Positions 1-6,661 of a stretch of 11,138 nucleotides of DNA are shown piece by piece. The stretch comes from Phyllobacteriaceae bacterium UBA1059 (GTDB lineage Bacteria > Pseudomonadota > Alphaproteobacteria > Rhizobiales > Rhizobiaceae), in the NCBI GenBank assembly GCA_002316345.1, contig DCDI01000118.1:16501-27638 (forward strand), read 5' to 3'. The notes below the pieces were generated by a model. It made no database searches, was not told where the DNA came from, and saw only the letters and a list, made by a program, of their open reading frames with translations. The position numbers were made by a program, and so were the translations under genes. Within the stretch, counting starts at the first letter, position 1. Every line of letters begins with the position of its first letter.

Positions 1-513
1 GCCGGTGCTATAGATCTTGGTGCCGGTGACACGATAAGCGCCATCGGCATCGGACCACCGCAGGGCCGAGCCCGGAACCTGGCCGCGGCTTCCGGCAGGT
101 CCGCCACCTGCTTCGGAAAAGGCCACGCCGAACATCCTGTTCTGCGCGGCAAGGGCTAGAACGCGCTGCGAGAAAGGCTCGGCTGCCGTTTTCGCGTGTT
201 GCTCGACAGCATAGAAGTGGTTGCGAAAGACATGCGCAATGTTGGGATCGGCGGTCGCGAGATCACGAGCGAGGGCAAACAGGTCTGGAAGCGTGATGCC
301 TGCGCCGCCTTGGTTCACCGGAATGCGGACTGCACCGAAGCCGCGCTCCTTCAACAGTTGCGCTTCTTCGAAGATCGGACGACGGAAAACATCGCGCTCC
401 GCAGCGCCGGCCGCGAAGTCGGCGAACAGCGAAGCCAGGTCCAGCCGGCGCGTGACCGGATGCCAGTCCAGTTGCGCCGCGGCGGAAGCATCAAAGGTTG
501 AGACTTGCAGCAT
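1..513 (-). CDS. Acyl-CoA-dehydrogenase-fold flavoprotein monooxygenase, DszC/SfnB-like (3' end cut by window edge)
   Basis: The visible part is the first 171 codons, starting at the ATG at 513-511 and reading MLQVSTFDASAAAQLDW; the rest lies beyond base 1. Seen: an acyl-CoA dehydrogenase N-terminal helical domain (residues about 25-120), then the start of the middle domain with a FSEAGGG segment near residue 135 and a TKIYSTG motif at the end of the visible part. In this fold the G-T-K-xx-STG type motif is common in flavoproteins that act as monooxygenases on sulfur compounds (DszC, SfnB) as well as in true dehydrogenases. The gene begins 8 bases after the stop of the DszA-like gene, and a GAGGG ribosome site overlaps that stop, so the two are probably translated together. 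Inferred role: an FMNH2- or FADH2-using oxygenase working with the upstream flavin reductase on an organosulfur substrate. A plain acyl-CoA dehydrogenase is the main alternative. The visible part has no cysteine and two methionines. Confidence 0.8.
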   Translation of the reverse strand, partial: MLQVSTFDASAAAQLDWHPVTRRLDLASLFADFAAGAAERDVFRRPIFEEAQLLKERGFGAVRIPVNQGGAGITLPDLFALARDLATADPNIAHVFRNHFYAVEQHAKTAAEPFSQRVLALAAQNRMFGVAFSEAGGGPAGSRGQVPGSALRWSDADGAYRVTGTKIYSTG

Positions 514-521
514 ATCTGCCC

Positions 522-1886
522 TCAAGCGGCCGTGCCGACATGCCGGACAGGCTCGACATCGCGCGGATCGACATAGTGGGCCAGCCCCAGGTGGTGGCGG
601 AGCGTCTGCCCGGTGTAATCGGTGCGGAAACGGCCTGCCTTCTGCAGGATCGGAATGACATGATCGACGATGTCTTCGAGGCCGCTGGTTTGCACGTCGA
701 TATTGAGGTTGAAGCCGTCGGCCGCACCGGTGTCGATCCAGTGCAAAATGTCAGCAGCAATCTGCTCCGGCGCACCCACCACCATACGGTGGCCGCCGAT
801 GATGTTGCTGAGGGCGGCCTGGCGCGCCGTCCACCCATACGTCACCGCTTCCGACAGGATTTGCTTGCGCGGCCAGCGGGACGCGATTGGCACCCTTGGC
901 TCGGCTGCCTCGATGCGCTGGAATGGCAAGATCTCGTCGAGAGGCAGGTCATCGGGATCAAGTGCGAAATGGCGGGCGAGTTCACCATGCAAGAAAGCGA
1001 GGTCGAGCCCGGCGTCGAGATTGGCCTTACGCTGCAACGCTTCCTGTTCCGTGCCTCCGACGATCGGGAACAGACCTGGCATAACGAGAAGATCATCTGC
1101 GTTGCGACCGTTGGCACGCGCAAGCGCCTTCACGTCGGAATAGAACTTGCGGCCACCCTCGATGACGCGTTGGCCGGTGAACAACGCATCAGCATAACGT
1201 GCGCCGAAGGCCTTGCTGTCTTCCGACTGGCCGGCTTGGAAGATCACCGGTCGCCCTTGCGGTCCGACCGGCGCTGACAATGAGCCCTTGGTACGGAAAT
1301 GCTTGCCCTGAATGTCGATCGGCCGCAGCGCTCGTTCATCCACGAAGACGTTGCTTGCATGATCGGCGATGATGGCCGCGTTCGGCAGCGAGTCCCAGAG
1401 ACCGGTGACGATCTCCGCAAACTCGCTTGCGCGGCGATAACGTTCCTCCTGGTCGAAGCCTTGGTCCAGCCCGTAAGCCGCGAGAGCGACAGGCGATTGG
1501 CTGGTGATGATGTTCCAGGCCGCGCGCCCCTTGCTGATGTGGTCGAGCGTCGCAATTTGGCGTGCAACCACATAGGGATGGCCGAAGATCGTGGAGGTCG
1601 TGGCAACCAGACCAATGCGTTCCGTCACTTGGCTTAGCGCGGACAGAAGCGTGATCGGATCCAGCGCGCGCCAGGGCCGGTGGAACGCTTCATCCACCAA
1701 TCCTCCTGGTCCGTCGGCCAAGAAGAGCGCATCGATCTTGCCGCGCTCGGCGACCTTGGCTATGCGGATGAAAGCGTCGATGTTGCTGGAAAGACCAGCA
1801 GCGTCAGGCAAGGTCTTCCAGGCGGCATCGTGGCGGCCGGATGCAAGGACGTTGACTCCGAGGCGCACAGGTTTGGCGGCGGGCAT
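522..1886 (-). CDS. FMN-dependent monooxygenase of the NtaA/SnaA/DszA family (luciferase-like)
   Basis: A 454-residue flavin monooxygenase, the usual length for DszA, NtaA and SnaA. It would use FMNH2 from a separate reductase and O2 to oxidise and cleave its substrate in the cytoplasm. Seen: the family N-terminus, with RLGVNVLASGRHDAAWK near residue 10 and SSNIDAFIRIAKVAERGKID at 33-52, the LFLADGPGG segment near 55-62, the STIFGHPYVVARQIATLDH segment at 98-116, the LDHISKGRAAWNIITS signature near 114-129, and a C-terminal GFNLNIDV segment close to the family G-F-N strand. The ATG at 1886 is preceded by AAAGGAG at an 8-base spacing. It lies 68 bases downstream of the SsuA-like gene, with a hairpin between them, and 8 bases before the DszC/SfnB-like gene. 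That pairing and the sulfonate-type transporter point to sulfone or sulfonate desulfurisation rather than nitrilotriacetate breakdown, but the family is broad and the substrate is unknown. It has no cysteine and three methionines. Confidence 0.92.
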   Translation of the reverse strand: MPAAKPVRLGVNVLASGRHDAAWKTLPDAAGLSSNIDAFIRIAKVAERGKIDALFLADGPGGLVDEAFHRPWRALDPITLLSALSQVTERIGLVATTSTIFGHPYVVARQIATLDHISKGRAAWNIITSQSPVALAAYGLDQGFDQEERYRRASEFAEIVTGLWDSLPNAAIIADHASNVFVDERALRPIDIQGKHFRTKGSLSAPVGPQGRPVIFQAGQSEDSKAFGARYADALFTGQRVIEGGRKFYSDVKALARANGRNADDLLVMPGLFPIVGGTEQEALQRKANLDAGLDLAFLHGELARHFALDPDDLPLDEILPFQRIEAAEPRVPIASRWPRKQILSEAVTYGWTARQAALSNIIGGHRMVVGAPEQIAADILHWIDTGAADGFNLNIDVQTSGLEDIVDHVIPILQKAGRFRTDYTGQTLRHHLGLAHYVDPRDVEPVRHVGTAA

Positions 1887-1918
1887 GAGACGAACTCCTT
1901 TAGGGGTGCTGGAGGGCT

Positions 1919-1946
1919 GGGCGGGATGCTGCCGGAGGTCCCGCCC
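1919..1946 (-). other. Intercistronic hairpin between the SsuA-like and DszA-like genes
   Basis: The arms GGGCGGGA (1919-1926) and TCCCGCCC (1939-1946) are perfect reverse complements, giving an 8-bp GC-rich stem with a 12-base loop. It begins 8 bases after the SsuA-like stop codon. No T-run follows on the minus strand, so it is not a classical terminator. Hairpins after binding-protein genes often protect the upstream mRNA 3' end and raise binding-protein yield over its partners; that function here is inferred. Confidence 0.5.
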
Positions 1947-1954
1947 GACGATGA

Positions 1955-2962
1955 TCAGACGCGCAGAACGTGGTCTGAAACGGTGATGCGTTCGGGCAGG
2001 ATGGAACGTTCAGCCAGCCAGTCCGCCGCTTTCTGGAAGTCGGCGAGGAAGCCTGTGTCATCGGCTTCGTAGAACTTGTTTTGACGCTTGTAAGCGACGA
2101 GATGATCGCGCACGGCGTCGCTGTACTGGCCTTCCTTCTGCGCGATGGTTTCGGCCTCCAGCGGATTGTCGCTTATCCACTGGCCTTCCTGATGGTAGGC
2201 GTCGATCACGGCGCGCACGAGGGCCGAGTTGTTCGTCGCGAAATCGCGCAGCGTGACCAGCGAGGAATAATCGATCAGGAAGTCGAGGTCGGTTCCCTCG
2301 AAGAAGATGTCCTTCGCGTCATATTGTTCGCGCGCGATATCGACGGCCGGTGTCCACATTGACCAGGCATCGACTCGGCCCTGGCCGAAAGCTGGCGAAG
2401 CATCCGGCGGGTTGAGATAGACGAATTCGACATCTTTGCGGTCGACGCCGTTCTTTTCGAGCGCGGCGACCAGCAAAAACTCACCCAGCCCGGACCGGTT
2501 GACAGCAACCTTCTTGCCGACAAGATCGGCAACGGTATCAATGCCGGAATCCTTCTTCACAATGATTGCCGTCGAACGCGGCGTGTAGACGTTGAAGTTG
2601 GTGAAAACGAAGGGTGACCCAGCAATGATTCCGGCAAGGGCGGGCGTCGTGCTGCCCCAGAAGCCGAAATCGGCACTACCGCCCACCACGGCCTGAAGCG
2701 ACGGGGCATGGTTGGGGAAGGGGCCGACCCACTCGACCTTGATGTCCTGAGCGGCAAGGATCTTCTCGAACTCGCCACGCTGTTTGGCCACGAGCGGCAA
2801 CCCGCCGCGACCCCAGCCAAGGCGCACCGTATCGGTATCGCGGGTGCCTTGCGCTAACGCACTGCCCGACAATGCAACGCCGGTTGCCGCAGCGCCAAGC
2901 GCCAGGCTCGCGCCCTGGAGAAGGCTGCGGCGGTTGATGTTGAAGTGTTTGGAACCCGTCAT
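1955..2962 (-). CDS. ssuA: SsuA-like periplasmic binding protein for aliphatic sulfonates or a related organosulfur compound
   Basis: A 335-residue substrate-binding protein of the SsuA/TauA/nitrate-binding (NMT1-like) family that captures ligand in the periplasm for the SsuBC transporter. Seen: a twin-arginine-type signal peptide (NRRSLLQG at residues 10-17, then a hydrophobic stretch and a cleavage site after SALA at 34-37), VRLGWGRGGLPLVAKQRGEF at the start of the mature part, a GGSADFGFWGSTTPALAG ligand-site segment near residues 94-111, DLVGKKVAVNRSGLGEF near 146-162, and a GRVDAWSMWTP segment near 195-205. The ATG at 2962 has AGGAC about 9 bases upstream. It follows the ATPase gene after 97 bases. 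The protein has no cysteine and one methionine apart from the initiator, a composition expected of proteins made under sulfur starvation. A Tat signal is unusual but not unique in this family. The assignment to the sulfonate group is good; the precise ligand is unknown. Confidence 0.88.
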   Translation of the reverse strand: MTGSKHFNINRRSLLQGASLALGAAATGVALSGSALAQGTRDTDTVRLGWGRGGLPLVAKQRGEFEKILAAQDIKVEWVGPFPNHAPSLQAVVGGSADFGFWGSTTPALAGIIAGSPFVFTNFNVYTPRSTAIIVKKDSGIDTVADLVGKKVAVNRSGLGEFLLVAALEKNGVDRKDVEFVYLNPPDASPAFGQGRVDAWSMWTPAVDIAREQYDAKDIFFEGTDLDFLIDYSSLVTLRDFATNNSALVRAVIDAYHQEGQWISDNPLEAETIAQKEGQYSDAVRDHLVAYKRQNKFYEADDTGFLADFQKAADWLAERSILPERITVSDHVLRV

Positions 2963-3055
2963 GCTGAAACGTCCTGTCTGATGAAAGAGGGCAAAGGGAT
3001 GACGTTCGACCGGCTGCAGCCTGTCGTGAAAGCCTTGGTTGAGAGTGTTTACGTG

Positions 3056-3763
3056 CTAGGCGGCGCGCTCGTGGAGCGTGACGCCGAGTTGGCCGAGAAG
3101 CTTGTGCCGCAAAGACTGGGGACCGCTTTCGGTCTCCGCTGCGACATCGTAGGTCGACGCGATGCGGCCATCGCGCATCACCAAAATGCGGTCGGCCAGT
3201 GCGATGGCTTCATCCACGTCATGCGTCACGAGGAGAACGCCCGGCCGGTGCAAGGCAACGAGATCCTTAATCAGCTCGTGCATCTTGAGCCGGGTCAGGG
3301 CGTCGAGTGCGGCGAAGGGTTCGTCTAGCAGAAGAAGGGACGGCTCGCGCACGAGGGCACGGGCGAGTGCCACACGTTGCGCCTGCCCGCCGGAAAGATT
3401 GCGAGGCCAATCGTTTTCCCGTCCGCCAAGCCCCACCTCCTGAAGCGCGGCAATTGCTTTTGCCTTGCCTTCCGCCGTGTCCATGCCGAGCGCCACGTTC
3501 TGCCACAGTGGCGCCCACGGAAGGAGGCGATGTTCCTGAAACACGACCGCAGGCTGTGCAGGACCGTGGATGGATCCGCCATCTACCGGATCGAGACCGG
3601 CCAGCGCACGCAGAAGCGTGGTCTTGCCGCATCCGCTTTCGCCCAGCATCGCGACGAACTCGCCTGGTTCGATGCGTAGGTTCAGGCCCTCGATGACGAT
3701 CCGCTTACCGTAGAGACGGTGCAGATCGCGAACGACGACTGCGGCATTGTTCTGGATGCTCAA
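3056..3763 (-). CDS. ssuB: SsuB-like ATPase of a sulfonate-type ABC transporter
   Basis: The cytoplasmic ATPase powering import through the neighbouring permease. Starting at the TTG at 3763-3761 it is 235 residues. Seen: Walker A GESGCGKT at 41-48, Q-loop FQE with Gln76, followed by HRLLPW as in SsuB/TauB/NrtD, ABC signature LSGGQ at 123-127, Walker B LLLLDEP at 143-149, D-loop AALD at 151-154 and switch His181 in VTHD. The open frame runs 70 codons further upstream to 3973, but that stretch is antisense-free shadow inside the permease gene, arginine-rich and unlike any ATPase N-terminus. The TTG overlaps the permease stop (TTGA) and has AAGGGAG 7 bases or so upstream, and the N-terminus MSIQNNAAVVVRDLHRLYG fits the family, so TTG is the likely start. 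Tight overlap indicates translational coupling with the permease. The start call is fairly sure; the function is very sure. Confidence 0.9.
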   Translation of the reverse strand: MSIQNNAAVVVRDLHRLYGKRIVIEGLNLRIEPGEFVAMLGESGCGKTTLLRALAGLDPVDGGSIHGPAQPAVVFQEHRLLPWAPLWQNVALGMDTAEGKAKAIAALQEVGLGGRENDWPRNLSGGQAQRVALARALVREPSLLLLDEPFAALDALTRLKMHELIKDLVALHRPGVLLVTHDVDEAIALADRILVMRDGRIASTYDVAAETESGPQSLRHKLLGQLGVTLHERAA

Positions 3764-4623
3764 CGGCGTTCTCCCTTCGCATAGTTGGGATGCCAGGCGA
3801 GAAGCCGGCGCTCGAGGGCGCGTGCGGCGCTGTCGGCGAGCACGCCGATCGCGGCATAAATGACAATGGTCAGCACGATGACGTTGGTTTGCAGGAACTC
3901 GCGCGCATCCATGGCAAGAAAGCCGATGCCCTTTGTGGTGGCGATGGTTTCGGCGATCACGAGCGCGAGCCAAGCGACCGCTAGCGCATAACGGACGCCG
4001 GTGAGGATCGAGGGCAGCGCGCCGGGCAGGATGATCTTGGTGATGCGCCCGCGCAAGGAGAGCCCTGTCACCTTTGCGAGCTCAAGAAGCTTCGGATCGA
4101 TCTGGCGTATCCCGAGCACCGTGTTGATGTAGATCGGGAACATCACGGCCAGCGAAACAAGGAATATCTTGCCGGCTTCATCCACGCCGAACCAGACGAT
4201 GACGAGCGGCAGGAGCGCCAGGAACGGGATGGCGCGGATCATCTGGATCGAGCGATCGAGGAGCGCTTCGGCGAGCCGCGAGAAGCCGACGAGGATACCC
4301 AGAGCAAAGCCGATGCTCCCACCGATCGCGAAGCCGATCGCCGCGCGCAGCATGCTGTAGCCCAGATGTTCAAACAGCGTGCCATTTGCCACGAGCTTCC
4401 AGGCAGTTGCTACAACCGTGCTGGGTGCCGGCAGGATCTGCGGTCTGATCCAGCCGAGATGTGCGGCCAGTTCCCAAGCGATCACCAGCAAGAGCGGCGC
4501 CAGCCAGGAGAGCGCCAGCAACTCGCTGTCCCGCAAAGCTCTATAGGGGCGTGTGTCGATCGAACCGCTCGAGCGAGATGATTGGAGCGCCGGGCCGTAG
4601 GACAAGGACGTTTCAAGCGTCAT
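3760..4623 (-). CDS. ssuC: SsuC-like permease of a sulfonate-type ABC transporter
   Basis: A 287-residue inner-membrane permease of the binding-protein-dependent transport family, the usual SsuC/TauC length. Seen: a polar N-terminal tail (1-33), a first membrane helix at about 36-54 (LALSWLAPLLLVIAWELAA), RPQILPAPSTV at 60-70 which is typical of SsuC/NrtB, further helices at about 92-113, 131-146 and 153-170, the cytoplasmic EAA loop contacting the ATPase at about 181-204 (ELAKVTGLSLRG then LPGALPSI), and the last helices at about 211-226 and 247-263. The ATG at 4623 has AAGGAT about 6 bases upstream. It begins 30 bases after the flavin reductase stop and ends overlapping the ATPase start. 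It has no cysteine. The sulfonate rather than taurine or nitrate assignment rests mainly on the monooxygenase and reductase neighbours. Confidence 0.9.
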   Translation of the reverse strand: MTLETSLSYGPALQSSRSSGSIDTRPYRALRDSELLALSWLAPLLLVIAWELAAHLGWIRPQILPAPSTVVATAWKLVANGTLFEHLGYSMLRAAIGFAIGGSIGFALGILVGFSRLAEALLDRSIQMIRAIPFLALLPLVIVWFGVDEAGKIFLVSLAVMFPIYINTVLGIRQIDPKLLELAKVTGLSLRGRITKIILPGALPSILTGVRYALAVAWLALVIAETIATTKGIGFLAMDAREFLQTNVIVLTIVIYAAIGVLADSAARALERRLLAWHPNYAKGERR

Positions 4624-4653
4624 GACAGATCCTTTTCGTTGAGGAGGAGACGC

Positions 4654-5190
4654 TCAGAGCGCGTTCAACGAGCCGTAACGACCATTGCCGTAAGCAAGCG
4701 CTGCACCATCGCGCAGCCTGACGGCTCGTACGGCACCGAAGATCAGGGCGTGGCTATGCCGCTCAATGACTTCTTCGACTTCGCAGTCCACCGAGGCGAG
4801 CGCATCATCGAGCACGCCCGCGCCGGTCACGAGGCGCGACCAAGAACTACCGAGATACCGCGCCGGCCCCTTGATCCCGCCGCGCCCGGCAAAGCGATCG
4901 GCAACCGCCTGCTGCTCGTCGCTCAGTACATTGACGCAGAAGTGTCCGTAGTGGCGGATGGCCGGCCAGGTTGATGACGACAGGTTGATGCTGACGAGCA
5001 TCGTTTCCGGCTCGACGGAGAAGGATATTGCAGTCGTCACCGTTGCGCCGGTTCTATCCTCGCCGATGCCAGCGGTGATTACACTGACACCGCCGGCGGA
5101 ACGCCGCATGGCATCCCTCAAGGAGACCGTTGGGAGCGATAAAGGTCTGCTAGCTACTGAAGGGCGAAGCGCATCTGCGACAAGGGTCAT
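4654..5190 (-). CDS. NAD(P)H:flavin reductase, HpaC/DIM6-NTAB type, supplying FMNH2 to the monooxygenases
   Basis: A 178-residue member of the flavin-reductase-like FMN-binding fold (split barrel), the usual length for the small reductases of two-component monooxygenases. It would reduce FMN with NAD(P)H in the cytoplasm and pass FMNH2 to the luciferase-like and DszC-like oxygenases. Seen: AMRRSAGGVSVITA at 27-40, a GATVTTAISFSVEPETMLVSI core at 48-68 where this family binds FMN, FCVNVLSDEQ at 84-93, and a C-terminal CEVEEVIERHSHALIFGAV segment at 136-154 with the typical conserved histidines. I chose the ATG at 5190: the frame continues to a TTG at 5250, but those 20 extra residues do not look like the family and the TTG has no clear ribosome site. 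The ribosome site of the ATG is itself weak (GAGAT). It is the first gene of the minus-strand run, next to the control region. Confidence 0.87.
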   Translation of the reverse strand: MTLVADALRPSVASRPLSLPTVSLRDAMRRSAGGVSVITAGIGEDRTGATVTTAISFSVEPETMLVSINLSSSTWPAIRHYGHFCVNVLSDEQQAVADRFAGRGGIKGPARYLGSSWSRLVTGAGVLDDALASVDCEVEEVIERHSHALIFGAVRAVRLRDGAALAYGNGRYGSLNAL

Positions 5191-5318
5191 CGAATGATCT
5201 CTATCGTTTCCTGACGTGCCGAAGCAGCGTCGAGCCCCGAAGATAACCAAGCCTTCAGAGACCTCGCGACAAACCGGATGCTAAATCTACTAGCTTTGTA
5301 GGAATTTAAATCCTCAGG

Positions 5319-5333
5319 CGAGCTATCAGCTCG
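5319..5333. promoter_or_regulatory. Short inverted repeat, possible operator half of the divergent promoter region
   Basis: CGAGCT and AGCTCG are perfect reverse complements separated by ATC. It lies on the operon side of the control region, about 130 bases upstream of the flavin reductase start and just beside the AT-rich ATTTAAAT stretch. It could be an operator or a small hairpin in the 5' leader. Six-base arms are common by chance, so support is weak. Confidence 0.2.
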
Positions 5334-5417
5334 GCGTGGATCGCATTTGATCTAACCCCCAAATTTGACCGCTGCTTTCCCCTTCGAAAAATCTGAAAGA
5401 CGGGCACTCGACAATCC

Positions 5418-5432
5418 CTAGTAAGTTACTAG
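5418..5432. promoter_or_regulatory. Perfect 15-bp palindrome, candidate operator
   Basis: CTAGTAA-G-TTACTAG reads the same on both strands apart from its central base. It sits between the two divergent units, 152 bases before the SsuD-like start and 228 bases before the flavin reductase start. Near-complete dyads of this size with no loop are typical protein-binding sites for dimeric repressors or activators (GntR, TetR or LysR type) rather than RNA hairpins. No regulator gene is visible in the window, so its partner is unknown. Confidence 0.4.
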
Positions 5433-5584
5433 ACTATCTTTGTTGACGCACAGGTCGTCAGCCTGGCTGCGAGAGGGGTGACCTCGGCGTGGGCCCAATA
5501 AGATGTCGCGCAGGAGGAAGCGCGCGCAAGACAAGGATGACGACCGCTTAGCCGAACAACTCGGAACAGGATGGGAGAGCCTCT

Positions 5585-6517
5585 ATGAGCATCGAATTTG
5601 CAGGCATTATTCCGACCCAGGCAGAAGCCGGGGTGCCTCGCCTTCACGAACACCGCCGCGAATCGGATTTGGCTCAGTCCTTTGCTCGAGCCGGGTTCGA
5701 CAACGTTTTGATTGAGGGAACTGGTGCTCTTGGACTGGCGCGTGGACTATCTGCCGATCGTACCGCACCAAAGCTCATCATCCAGCACCGTCCGAATGAG
5801 GAGCTGGTGGAAGCGGCCGAAGCGTTTGCCTTGCTGGACTGTCGTGCTGCTAGCGGGTTGAGCGTCGAAATTGTGGGCGAACCAACTCCAAGCGAGCGTG
5901 CGTCCTTTGTGCATGAAACGGACCAGGCAAGAACCGACGAATATCTTACCTTGTTGAAGCGCCTTTGGCTCAACGATAAAGCGATCGACTACGAAGGCCG
6001 CTTCTTCAGCCTGCGCGGCGCTAAACTCTCGGCTAGGCGATGTCACAGGACGCTGCCGCTGATGATGGGTGGGCGTTCCGCAGTCGCTATCCGCGTTGCG
6101 GCACGTCATGCGGATGTGTTCAAACTCGGCGGCGTGGGCCTTTCCGAAGCCAACGATCTCATTGCGCAAGTGGAAGCTGCAGCAATTCCGTTCGGTCGAT
6201 CAGGCCGCATTCGCTACTCACTTGATATTCAACCGAGTGCTTCACCCCTAACGAAGTCAGGAACACGCTCGTTGGTCATAATGCCGCCGCGGGCGGTGCT
6301 GGAAGTAACCGGTCGCGCGGAAGACATGGTGCTGCACCTCCTTCCTTATATCGAGCTTGGCGTGTCGCACTTCACAGTGCGCGGGCTGCAAACGCCGGAA
6401 GATGTGGCCAATTTCGGCGTAGACGTCATCTCGCTTCTGCGCCGAACACAAGAGCGCACCGTGCACCACCGCTTCGGTTTGCATCCCGCAATTCGTTTGA
6501 TGCAAACGCTTTTGTAG
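5585..6517 (+). CDS. Compact SsuD-like flavin-dependent monooxygenase (luciferase-like family), divergent
   Basis: A 310-residue protein of the luciferase-like monooxygenase superfamily, closest in pattern to alkanesulfonate monooxygenase SsuD, which cleaves sulfonates to aldehyde and sulfite with FMNH2 and O2. Seen: MSIEFAGIIPTQ at the N-terminus, FDNVLIE near 38-44, QARTDEYLTLLKRLW near 113-127 (close to the ARTDEYL segment of SsuD-like proteins), IDYEGRFFSLRGAKL near 133-147, LPLMMGGRSAVAIRVAARHADVF near 157-179, and a C-terminal LGVSHFTVRG strand. SsuD proteins are about 350-390 residues; the shortfall seems to lie before the ARTDEYL block and in the insertion after the RIRYSLDIQ strand. 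By eye, the SsuD catalytic Arg/His strand (Arg226, His228 in E. coli) reads Asp/Gln here, and the LSGGR block is degenerate. It may be a specialised enzyme, a non-catalytic relative or a decaying gene. Unlike its neighbours it has two cysteines and six methionines. ATG preceded by GGAGAG. Confidence 0.8.
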   Translation: MSIEFAGIIPTQAEAGVPRLHEHRRESDLAQSFARAGFDNVLIEGTGALGLARGLSADRTAPKLIIQHRPNEELVEAAEAFALLDCRAASGLSVEIVGEPTPSERASFVHETDQARTDEYLTLLKRLWLNDKAIDYEGRFFSLRGAKLSARRCHRTLPLMMGGRSAVAIRVAARHADVFKLGGVGLSEANDLIAQVEAAAIPFGRSGRIRYSLDIQPSASPLTKSGTRSLVIMPPRAVLEVTGRAEDMVLHLLPYIELGVSHFTVRGLQTPEDVANFGVDVISLLRRTQERTVHHRFGLHPAIRLMQTLL

Positions 6518-6558
6518 AATCCAAGACACGGTCCTCCGTCGGGCCTAGAGCGTTGCCG

Positions 6559-6586
6559 GAGCCAGGATGAATGCTCATCTTGGCTC
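6559..6586 (+). terminator. 12-bp stem-loop after the SsuD-like gene, weak terminator or repeat-element hairpin
   Basis: GAGCCAGGATGA (6559-6570) pairs with TCATCTTGGCTC (6575-6586) over 12 positions, with one G-T wobble and a four-base ATGC loop. It starts 41 bases after the SsuD-like stop. The tail is CTACAAAAAC rather than a T-run, so intrinsic termination on the plus strand would be weak. The CTAGAGCGTT just before it resembles the starts of dispersed palindromic intergenic elements of rhizobia as I remember them, so it may be a copy of such an element. Confidence 0.4.
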
Positions 6587-6646
6587 TACAAAAACTGCCT
6601 TTGAAGCGACTGCAGGCGTCAGCTGCGCTGGCGACTTCGGTGCAGC

Positions 6647-6661
6647 TTCGTTCTCAACGAA
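6647..6661. promoter_or_regulatory. Inverted repeat TTCGTT-CTC-AACGAA, possible operator
   Basis: The six-base arms are perfect reverse complements with a three-base spacer, 122 bases upstream of the leader ORF and 196 bases upstream of the oxygenase ATG. Position and symmetry suit a regulator site, but arms of this length do occur by chance. Confidence 0.2.

Larger units (their letters stand above)
5191..5584. other. Divergent intergenic control region between the sulfonate operon and the SsuD-like gene
   Basis: A gap of 394 bases without a convincing gene. It is more AT-rich than its surroundings, notably 5281-5350 and 5384-5445. It should hold the promoters of both flanking transcription units and any operators. 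Visible items are a perfect 15-bp palindrome (5418-5432), a 6-bp inverted repeat CGAGCT-ATC-AGCTCG (5319-5333), an ATTTAAAT palindrome (5304-5311) and a GGAGAG ribosome site before 5585. I could not fix a convincing -35/-10 pair on either strand; TATCTT at 5435-5440 is a weak plus-strand -10 candidate. An arginine-rich frame from an ATG at 5503 overlaps the real gene and is not believed. Confidence 0.6.

Noticed and set aside
498..1277. A 259-codon open frame on the plus strand opposite the DszA-like gene
   Set aside because: It lies wholly antisense to a strongly supported gene and has no recognisable domain; GC-rich coding DNA often leaves such frames open.
3764..3973. N-terminal extension of the ATPase frame
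   Set aside because: The 70 residues are encoded inside the permease gene in another frame, are rich in Arg and His, and have no counterpart in SsuB proteins.
5191..5250. Extension of the flavin reductase to a TTG at 5250
   Set aside because: The extra 20 residues do not look like the family and the TTG lacks a clear ribosome site; the ATG at 5190 gives the usual length.
5503..5715. A 70-codon arginine-rich open frame at the 5' side of the SsuD-like gene
   Set aside because: It overlaps the better-supported frame that starts at 5585 with a GGAGAG site, and its composition is that of an out-of-frame reading.
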